Source: Planctomycetota bacterium (lineage in GTDB: Bacteria > Planctomycetota > B15-G4 > SIAN01). Taken from it: a stretch of 50,258 nt of DNA. A model generated the notes under the pieces. It searched no databases. It was given only the letters and a program-made list of their open reading frames with translations, and was not told the origin of the DNA. The translations under genes and the position numbers were made by a program. Numbering within the stretch: position 1 is the first letter of the stretch; the number at the start of each line of letters is the position of its first letter. The stretch lies in contig SIAN01000030.1 in assembly GCA_009691715.1 (NCBI GenBank), positions 1 to 50,258 of the forward strand. Direction: 5' to 3'. Positions 44,184-50,258 of the stretch are shown piece by piece.

Positions 44184-45481
44184 CACGGGTTCTCCTTGCG
44201 GAAGCGGCCCTGCACGTCGACGACGGGGCGGCCAGAGATGAGGACGAGCACAGGCTTGCTGGCGTCGTCGAACGGCTTGCCGTTCCAGACGACGAGATCG
44301 GCATCGAGTCCGGGAGCGAGGCGGCCGACGCGCTGATCGAGGCCGGCGATGGCCGCGGCATCGACGGTCACCGCGCGCAGGGCTTTGGCGCGGTCGAGAC
44401 CGAAGCGAATCGCGAGTCCGGTCTGCCTGGCGAGACCGCCGTCGCCGCTGCCATCGGAGGCCGTGAGACAGAACACGATGCCGTGCTCGGCGAGGAGCTT
44501 CGGCGTCTCGAGCGCCGGGGTCGCAGACTCGAAGCTCTCGAACGTCGAGTCGCTCTGGCGCACCGGGCCGAAGATCACCGGGATCTTGCGCGCCGCGATC
44601 ACGTCAAGCCGCTGCGCGGCCTCGGTCGCGTACTCGAACACGAACTGGAGGCCGAACTCGTCGGCGAGTCGCACCGACGTGTCGAAGTCGAGCGCCTCGC
44701 GAACCTGCATGCGCAGCGACGTCGCGCCGGAGAGCACATCACCGAGCGCGCGCATCGCGGCCGGATCGAGGCCGTCCGAACTGGCGCGCCCGGCATCGCG
44801 GAAGGCGATCGAATCGTGGAGCGCCTTGCGGAAGACCCAGGCCGAGCCCATGCGCGTGGTGGGACGGCGGATCGCATAGGAGGGACCGCCGCCGAAGCGG
44901 CTCGGGCTGCGGTTGAAGGCACCGCGCCCCGAAGTTTCGGCACCGAGCGTCGCCTTGACGCAGGGCTTCGTCGGCGCAAGGCGGCGTTCCGCGATCGGCC
45001 CGGCCGTCTTCACCGCGACGCCTTTCGCCGAGATCACGGCCGACGCCTCGCCGGTCACGAACACCGTCGTCACGCCATCGGCGGCGAGTTGCTCGAATTC
45101 GAGCGAGAAGTAGTCGAGGACATCGCCAGTGTCCAGCTGCGGGATCACCTCGGATCCCTGCTCCGCCGAGCCGAACAGCGCATTCGTCCCGAGCTGGCAC
45201 GCAGCGTCGACGAGTCCCGGCGTCAGGAATGCGGCGCCGCAGTCGATCACCTGTCCGCCAGCCGGGATCGGCAATCCCGCGCCGACCGCGACGATGCGGC
45301 CGTCCTGCACGATCACGACGCCGGGCTTGTAGACGGTGCCGTCGCCGACGTGCACTTCGGCAGCCTGCAAGACCACCGCGTCGGCCAACGACCGCGGCAG
45401 AGCAGGTGTTGCGGCGGACGCCGTTTCAGGCGCCGTTCCTGGCGTCGCCGTCAGCGCCGCCGCGAGCAGCGTCGCGATCAT
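44183..45481 (-). CDS. exported pseudo-amidohydrolase
   Basis: 432 residues; ATG at 45481 overlaps the upstream stop (ATGA). A hydrophobic leader, then the sandwich (AVVLQAAEVHVGDGTVYKP, DGRIVAVGAGLPIPAGG). The metal site reads P88-GLVDAACQLG: both His positions (94 and 96) are Ala and Gln. The barrel His is also missing (FGLQFVFEYATEA). The C-terminal block IAGLDQRVGRLAPGLDADLVVWNGKPFDDASKP is typical and well kept. The fold seems preserved while the metal centre is not, which points to a non-catalytic role. Third gene of the operon, coupled on both sides by overlaps. Confidence 0.8.
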   Translation of the reverse strand: MIATLLAAALTATPGTAPETASAATPALPRSLADAVVLQAAEVHVGDGTVYKPGVVIVQDGRIVAVGAGLPIPAGGQVIDCGAAFLTPGLVDAACQLGTNALFGSAEQGSEVIPQLDTGDVLDYFSLEFEQLAADGVTTVFVTGEASAVISAKGVAVKTAGPIAERRLAPTKPCVKATLGAETSGRGAFNRSPSRFGGGPSYAIRRPTTRMGSAWVFRKALHDSIAFRDAGRASSDGLDPAAMRALGDVLSGATSLRMQVREALDFDTSVRLADEFGLQFVFEYATEAAQRLDVIAARKIPVIFGPVRQSDSTFESFESATPALETPKLLAEHGIVFCLTASDGSGDGGLARQTGLAIRFGLDRAKALRAVTVDAAAIAGLDQRVGRLAPGLDADLVVWNGKPFDDASKPVLVLISGRPVVDVQGRFRKENP

Positions 45482-46578
45482 GGGCTCTCCTTCGCTGCTT
45501 CGACGGGAGCGCCGCCGACCAGCACCAGCTTCACCTTGGCCGCGAGATCGAGCGGATCGCCATCGAGCACGACCAGGTCGGCGCGCTTGCCGGCCTCGAT
45601 CGTCCCCGCTTCGCTCTCGATTCCGAGCAGTCGCGCGCCGGCCAACGACAGGCCGGTGCGCGCCGCCTTCGCATCGAATCCGGAACGGGTCGCCACCGCC
45701 GCGGTGAGTCGCAGCGAGCCGCCATCACCACCACCGCTGAAGGCGACCGCGACGCCGCCGTCGGCCAGCAGCTTCGCCACACGCACGTCGCGTTCGCCGG
45801 TGTCGAGGTCGAAGGGGCCGATGACCGCCGCCGTTGGCCTGCCGGACACGCTGCCGCGCACGAGTTCGATCGCATCGTCGGCGCGCGTCGGGTGGAGCAG
45901 CGCGAACGAGCGTCCGGCGCCGCCGAACGTGTCGATCACGATGCGGATCTCGTCCGCTGTGTCCGCGGCGACCAAGCTGGTGCCGGAGGACGGTGCAGGG
46001 CTCTTGGCCAGCATCTCGCGCAGTTGGGGCAGCGCGCCCATCCGCGACGTCGGCACGCGACTGCCATCGAACGCCTGCGCGCTGAGCGTGTAGCGGAGCG
46101 GGCCGTGGCCGCAGAGTTGGGCGCCGCGGCCGTCGTCATCAGCGGTCCGCACGATCGCGACGCGGCCGTCGATGATGTTGCGACCGCCCGGCATCAGCCC
46201 GACCGTCGTCACGCCGGAGCGAGCTGCGGCGAGGAAGCTCGAATGGTCAGGCTCGAGGGCGTCGCCCGTCGCGACCTCGGGCGTGAACGGACGCGCCGGC
46301 TCGGAGAGCTGGCCGGCAGCGCCAAGCGACGTGTCGACATCGACGAAGCCGGGCGCCGCGACGCCGCCCGCGAATTCGAGGCGAGCACAGCCGACCGGAG
46401 GTTCAGCGGGACCGATCGACTCGATGCGGCCATTGCGGAGGACGATCCAGCCGCCGGGTCCGATCGCGCCATCGGGCTGGATGATCGCGTCGACATGCAG
46501 CGCCAACGGCGGTGGCTGCAACGACGGCACACCCGGCGTCAGCACGGCGAGCGCCAAGAAGAAGAGCGGTTCCAGCAT
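45478..46578 (-). CDS. exported pseudo-amidohydrolase, shortest paralogue
   Basis: 366 residues from an ATG at 46578 with GGAAGG upstream. The leader LFFLALAVLTPGVPS is followed by LHVDAIIQPDGAIGPGGWIVLRNGRIESIG. The metal site is P76-GFVDVDTS: Asp82 and Ser84 stand where the two His should be. The body is shorter than its relatives and lacks the charged central helix. The C-terminus LLGIESEAGTIEAGKRADLVVLDGDPLDL is intact. By sequence it should fold but not hold the usual binuclear metal site. Second gene of the operon; 45 nt after the first and ATGA-overlapping with the third. Confidence 0.8.
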   Translation of the reverse strand: MLEPLFFLALAVLTPGVPSLQPPPLALHVDAIIQPDGAIGPGGWIVLRNGRIESIGPAEPPVGCARLEFAGGVAAPGFVDVDTSLGAAGQLSEPARPFTPEVATGDALEPDHSSFLAAARSGVTTVGLMPGGRNIIDGRVAIVRTADDDGRGAQLCGHGPLRYTLSAQAFDGSRVPTSRMGALPQLREMLAKSPAPSSGTSLVAADTADEIRIVIDTFGGAGRSFALLHPTRADDAIELVRGSVSGRPTAAVIGPFDLDTGERDVRVAKLLADGGVAVAFSGGGDGGSLRLTAAVATRSGFDAKAARTGLSLAGARLLGIESEAGTIEAGKRADLVVLDGDPLDLAAKVKLVLVGGAPVEAAKESP

Positions 46579-46623
46579 GGGTTCCTTCCGTTCGGCCCAA
46601 ATCGGGCGGGCGGCGGGTGACGC

Positions 46624-48210
46624 TCAACGCTCGCGGACGTTCCTGCCATCGATGAAGACGTGCTCGATCACGGCCGTGGAGGAGAAGAGCTCCCCTTGGG
46701 TGATGACGACGTCCGCGTCCCTGCCTACCGCGAGCGTGCCGACGCGATCCGCGACACCGAGTACCGCGGCGGCGCGCGACGTGATCGCCGCGAGCGCGCG
46801 CTCCTTGTCGAGGCCTCCCGCCACAGCGGCAGCGGCAGAGAGCGACAACCAGCGCGTTGCGGCCGGGGTGTGACCCGCGGTCGTCAGCGCGATGGACACG
46901 CCGGCCGCGTCGAGCTTGGCGGCGGTCGAGACCGCGTCGTCGCCGAGTTGATGCGACTGCACGACGACCACTGAAACGCCGGCCGCAGCGAGCTCGTCGG
47001 CGACTTGCGCCAACTCACCGGCACCGGTGATGGTCGCCTTGAGCGGATAGGTGCGCAGCAGTTCGAGGAGGTTCACGATGTCGGCGGCGGCGCTGACGTA
47101 GACGTTCACGCCCGACTTGCCTTCGAGCGCGCGCTTCAGCGCCTCGCGTTGCAGGTCCTTGGCGGGACGCGCCGGTTTCTTCGGCTCATCGGCCTTGGCG
47201 CCGTCCTTTGCCGTCTCGCCCTCGGGCTTCGCCGGCTCCTCCGCGAAGGAGACGCCATCGACGAGCGTCAGCTTCGAGGGCTCGTGGTCGTGGCCCGGAT
47301 TCTCACGCGAAGGCAATCCGCAGTCGCAGACCCAACCGAGCGTGTCCTGCAGCCAACGCATGAACGGCGTGTCGTGATCGTGATGCCCGCGGGGATTCGG
47401 ACGCGGCCCGCGACGGCGCTCGCCCTGTCCGCGCGGAGTGCCGTCGCCGGGAGCCGGCGCCTCGGGCTTCGGCGTGGCCTCTTCCTTCTCTTTCTTGTCA
47501 CCGGGCGCGACTTTTTCGCCCTCCTTGGCCGACTTCTCGAGCGCTTTCTTGTACTCCTCGAGCTTCTCGGCGTACTCGTCCCACGACTCGATGTACTTCT
47601 TGGTGGCGTCGAGCTGCTCGAACAGCGTCTTCCACTCGCGCAACCGCATCGACGGCCGGATGCCGTTCAGGCCGAAGGTGACGCCGAGATCGCCGTCTTT
47701 GCGCAGGATTGCGTCGTCGCCGCGCGCGCGGCGCATCTTGACCACGGCGCGCGGGCCATCGACGAGCGCCCGACGGCTGGCGATGCCGATGGTCGTGACG
47801 CCTCCCGCCCATGCCTGCTCGTAGGCGTGACGATCGAACCAGTCGAGCGCATCGGTGATGGCGCTGGCGGCGTTGCCTTCGCCGTTCACTCGGCTGGCGT
47901 CGTCGAGCAACAGCGTCGACTCGACGTCGATCAATCCCGGATAGACGTGCCGCCCGACCGCGTCGATGACGTTCGCACCTTCGGGAACCGTCAGGCCGAC
48001 GCCAACGGCCTCGATCTCGCGGCCGCGCAGGATGACGGTCCCGTTTTGGATCACGTCACCGTCGCCGATGTGCACCGTCCCACCGCGGATGACGATCGGT
48101 GGGCGCTGCGCCGGACCGAATTGCGCCACAGCGCTCGGGCTGAACGCCGCGAGAGCGGTCACGGCGCCGGCGAGCGCGCGCAGCCGCCGCGGCCGAGCTT
48201 CCTTCTTCAT
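46624..48210 (-). CDS. exported pseudo-amidohydrolase with His/Cys-rich loop (first gene of operon)
   Basis: 528 residues from an ATG at 48210 with GAGG seven bases upstream; a longer upstream reading is not signal-like. Leader RALAGAVTALAAFSPSAVAQ. The sandwich (IVIRGGTVHIGDGDVIQNGT) leads to P91-GLIDVESTL, where Glu97 and Thr99 replace the His pair. A coiled-coil-like helix (KKYIESWDEYAEKLEEYKKALEK) is followed by an insert with H276, H277, H279, C295, C297, H307 and H309, which could bind metal separately. The KDLQREALKRALEGK block and the C-terminus VLGVADRVGTLAVGRDADVVITQGEL are family-typical. It heads the eight-gene run; its promoter must lie in 48211-48397. Confidence 0.82.
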   Translation of the reverse strand: MKKEARPRRLRALAGAVTALAAFSPSAVAQFGPAQRPPIVIRGGTVHIGDGDVIQNGTVILRGREIEAVGVGLTVPEGANVIDAVGRHVYPGLIDVESTLLLDDASRVNGEGNAASAITDALDWFDRHAYEQAWAGGVTTIGIASRRALVDGPRAVVKMRRARGDDAILRKDGDLGVTFGLNGIRPSMRLREWKTLFEQLDATKKYIESWDEYAEKLEEYKKALEKSAKEGEKVAPGDKKEKEEATPKPEAPAPGDGTPRGQGERRRGPRPNPRGHHDHDTPFMRWLQDTLGWVCDCGLPSRENPGHDHEPSKLTLVDGVSFAEEPAKPEGETAKDGAKADEPKKPARPAKDLQREALKRALEGKSGVNVYVSAAADIVNLLELLRTYPLKATITGAGELAQVADELAAAGVSVVVVQSHQLGDDAVSTAAKLDAAGVSIALTTAGHTPAATRWLSLSAAAAVAGGLDKERALAAITSRAAAVLGVADRVGTLAVGRDADVVITQGELFSSTAVIEHVFIDGRNVRER

Positions 48211-48397
48211 TCGGTGGCCTCGGCGACTCGTTTTCGCTTTGCACGTGGCGCGCACGCGTTGCGCGCCGCGGCGAAGCGGGCACTCACAAGGGGCGGGCAT
48301 TGTACGGGGGTCGCACGAGTCAACAAGGAAGCTCGATCGCTGTCAGCCGGACATGGGGAGTCGAGCATCGGGAGTCGAGCAAGGTGAGTCGAAAACC
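48211..48397. promoter_or_regulatory. divergent upstream region of the amidohydrolase operon
   Basis: This 187-bp region should hold the promoter of the whole minus-strand amidohydrolase operon and that of the small secreted protein on the plus strand. Its right part contains clustered GAGTCGA repeats (48353-48407). I could not identify a clear -35/-10 pair for either direction. Confidence 0.4.
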
Positions 48398-48407
48398 ATG
48401 AGTCGAT
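48353..48407 (+). repeat. clustered GAGTCGA short repeats
   Basis: Four copies of GAGTCGA within ~55 bp at roughly 14-15-bp spacing (GGGGAGTCGAGCATC, GGGAGTCGAGCAAG, GTGAGTCGAAAACC, ATGAGTCGATCG). The last copy overlaps the start codon at 48398. Regular spacing could mean a protein-binding array or simple local duplication. Confidence 0.7.
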
Positions 48408-48808
48408 CGTGGCCGAGATGGATCGTGCCGCTCGTCTGCGCCGTCGCGGCGTCGACGCGGCAGGCGTGGTACTACGACAGCGGTGGAGAATCGGTGCGAG
48501 TCGAGCTCCTCGCGCCGCGCGGCTCCTTCGTCGAGCTTCCGAGCACCGTCGTCTGGCGCGCAAACCAGACGATCGCCGTGCTGCAGTTCGAGTGTCACGG
48601 TCGTGACGGATCTCGCCTCACCCACCGCCGAGTGGCGGTCGATGCGATGGCCGGTGCGTTCGCGCTGACGAACGACGAACGATCGGCAATCGCCACGTCC
48701 GATTGGGCCTGGTGCCAGGTGATCGCCATCGACGCTTCCGGCGAGTGGCGCGGAGAGAGCGCCCCCCCGGCTCGGTCACGTCGTGACTCCGCAACGCCGC
48801 GCGGGTAA
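48398..48808 (+). CDS. small secreted protein of unknown function
   Basis: 136 residues from an ATG at 48398 with AAGGTGA upstream. A basic-hydrophobic leader (SRSWPRWIVPLVCAVAAS) suggests export. The body has alternating strands (VRVELLAPRGSFVELPSTVVWRANQTIAVLQFECHGRDG, WCQVIAIDASGEW) as in a small Ig-like or beta-sandwich domain. It contains two Cys after the leader that could pair. No family recognised. It diverges from the amidohydrolase operon and precedes the FG-GAP gene by 89 nt, so it may be co-transcribed with that gene. Confidence 0.6.
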   Translation: MSRSWPRWIVPLVCAVAASTRQAWYYDSGGESVRVELLAPRGSFVELPSTVVWRANQTIAVLQFECHGRDGSRLTHRRVAVDAMAGAFALTNDERSAIATSDWAWCQVIAIDASGEWRGESAPPARSRRDSATPRG

Positions 48809-48897
48809 GGCCACGCATCGCCCCATTCGTCGCAGCACTGCTCGGCGGCTCCGGCTCGCCCCATTCGTCCCGAGGCAGTTTCGAACCGGAGGTCCTG

Positions 48898-50258
48898 ATG
48901 CGACACCACTTGATGCGACCCCATCAACTCCGGAGCTTCGTCAACGTCAGCGGCGCGCTCGTGCTCCTCGGCGGCATCGCTCAAGCTCAGGGATCGACGA
49001 TCACCAACGGCAACTACTCGGTCACGATCGACTCGATGGGCTTGATCATCGGGCCTCCGCCGGAAGGGCTCGTCTCCACCTACGGGCCTCGATACGAGCT
49101 CGAGCGCGGCGCGACCGAGTGGTACGGGGTCGGGTTCGACAGCGTCAGCGGGCATGTCAGCGCCGTCGGCGAGGGGCGCGATCGCGACTACGCCCATCGC
49201 ACGCCGACGCAATACGTCTCGAGCAACTTCACCAGCTCGGGCGGCGTGACGATTGCCCGTGTCGGCGTGCTCGAAGTCGAGCACACCTTCTCCTTCTGCG
49301 CCGTCACCAACTGCCTGGTGATCGGGGTGACTCTGCGCAACACCGGCAAGACCCAGCTGCGCAACATCATGTACTCGCGCGAATGGCGCGATTCGACGCT
49401 GCCAAGCGGCACCTTCCCCGAAGAGTGGGAGATGGGCTTGCCGCCGGGCGCCGACAACGTCTGGCGCATGGCCTGGATGCCGAACAACCTTCTGCCCGGC
49501 CGCACACAGGGCGTCGCCTTCGCCGTGCTGCCGCCACCGCCGGTGGCACCGCCCGGACTCGTCGATGACGTTCCGCTCCGACTCTGGACCAACAGCACCT
49601 GGCCGACCGGCGTCACCTTCGGCGCCACCTACGGCATCAGCTTCGGCGACTACGACCACGATGGCTGGATCGACGTGGTGAACGCCGACGGCGAATCGCT
49701 CTGGCGCAACCTCGACGGCAGCGACTGGGTGAAGCAGATCGACCTGTCGACCTGGATGACCAAGAAGCTGCGCTACGGCTGCGCGATGGCGGACTACGAC
49801 GGCGACCAGCTGCTCGACATCTGCGACGAGCCGCGTTCGGGCGGCGTGTACTTCCTCCATGCGCTCGGCGGCGACATCTTCGAGGAGGTCGGCGCGAATC
49901 CTGCGATCGTCGACGTCCGGCCGCAGTCGCCGATGGAGACCAACTCGGTCGCCGACATCGACGGCGACACCTACCTCGACTGGTTCTTCCCGGTCTATCC
50001 GGCGTGGATCAGCGGACCGGGGAACTACTTCCTCTACAACAACGGCCCCGACGTGAACGGCGTGCACAGCTTCACCGAGATGGTCGGCCCGGCCGGCCTC
50101 GACAACCCGCCGGCCCCGGTGAATCGCCCGGAAGGCGCCGAATGGGTCGATGTCGACGCGGACGGCGACCTCGACCTCTACTCGAACAACACGATCTACC
50201 GCAACCTCTCGACGCTCGGGAACCCGCTGTTCGAGGCGATGACGGAGAACGGATCGGG
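48898..50258 (+). CDS. secreted FG-GAP/VCBS-repeat protein, 3' end beyond window
   Basis: At least 453 residues from an ATG at 48898 with GGAGG upstream; no stop before the right edge. A signal peptide (NVSGALVLLGGIAQAQG) precedes an all-beta N-terminal domain (~residues 35-240). Then come FG-GAP-type calcium-binding loops: GDYDHDGWIDVV, ADYDGDQLLDIC, ADIDGDTYLDWF and VDVDADGDLDLY, each with the D-x-D-x-D/N-G-x-x-D pattern. Such repeats form integrin-like beta-propellers in exported or surface proteins used in adhesion or as parts of large enzymes. Total size and C-terminal anchor are unknown. Confidence 0.88.
   Translation, partial: MRHHLMRPHQLRSFVNVSGALVLLGGIAQAQGSTITNGNYSVTIDSMGLIIGPPPEGLVSTYGPRYELERGATEWYGVGFDSVSGHVSAVGEGRDRDYAHRTPTQYVSSNFTSSGGVTIARVGVLEVEHTFSFCAVTNCLVIGVTLRNTGKTQLRNIMYSREWRDSTLPSGTFPEEWEMGLPPGADNVWRMAWMPNNLLPGRTQGVAFAVLPPPPVAPPGLVDDVPLRLWTNSTWPTGVTFGATYGISFGDYDHDGWIDVVNADGESLWRNLDGSDWVKQIDLSTWMTKKLRYGCAMADYDGDQLLDICDEPRSGGVYFLHALGGDIFEEVGANPAIVDVRPQSPMETNSVADIDGDTYLDWFFPVYPAWISGPGNYFLYNNGPDVNGVHSFTEMVGPAGLDNPPAPVNRPEGAEWVDVDADGDLDLYSNNTIYRNLSTLGNPLFEAMTENGS

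Overview
This is a high-GC bacterial chromosome segment, densely coded on both strands. It carries secreted BNR/PKD and FG-GAP proteins, sulfatases, an ECF-type sigma factor, a TIGR03546/TIGR03545-type membrane protein, a long-form isocitrate lyase and a large family of secreted imidazolonepropionase-like amidohydrolases. Together these suggest a member of the Planctomycetota or a related environmental lineage. That is an inference from gene content; no rRNA or other phylogenetic marker is present.

Layout. 1-6.3 kb: an IS66 transposase fragment is joined to a truncated membrane-protein gene, followed by a secreted BNR-repeat/PKD protein, a small PDZ protein, a complete integrase-core transposase and a Phd/VapC-type toxin-antitoxin pair. 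6.3-11.8 kb: a radical SAM protein, a TIGR03546/03545-like membrane protein, an M28 metallopeptidase and an HD-domain protein. 11.8-15.1 kb: a methionine operon (hom-metX-metB) behind a candidate promoter, a SAM-I (S-box) riboswitch and a hairpin that covers the first Shine-Dalgarno. The metB gene has lost about 75 residues in frame, including the PLP lysine. 15-18.9 kb, minus strand: an ECF sigma factor, pyruvate kinase and a thioredoxin-fold/HEAT protein. 19-22.7 kb: a Tat-exported sugar isomerase/epimerase-like protein, xylA and xylB. 22.6-27.8 kb, minus strand: malate synthase, isocitrate lyase (glyoxylate shunt) and a NagB-like isomerase. 28-35 kb: an aminotransferase, a broken sulfatase (internal amber codon), an intact sulfatase-like hydrolase, a broken cytochrome P450 (frameshift plus ochre) and a methyltransferase-like protein.

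35.4-48.2 kb is the most unusual part. Eight consecutive minus-strand genes, nearly all overlapping or within 45 nt of each other, encode exported amidohydrolase paralogues; one gene carries two amidohydrolase domains, giving nine domains. Only one domain (gene at 38528-39844) keeps the canonical HxH metal motif. The other eight have lost or altered it while keeping the fold's N- and C-terminal signatures. Several carry extra material: a lipocalin-like beta domain, a His/Cys-rich loop, and long Lys/Glu tails. This looks like an operon for an exported set of pseudo-amidohydrolases around one probable active enzyme, which I regard as the best candidate for an undescribed system here. The window ends with a small secreted protein and the start of a secreted FG-GAP protein that runs off the right edge.

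In metabolism, the window covers methionine synthesis, xylose entry, the last step of glycolysis and the glyoxylate shunt, beside secreted polymer- and sulfate-ester-degrading enzymes.
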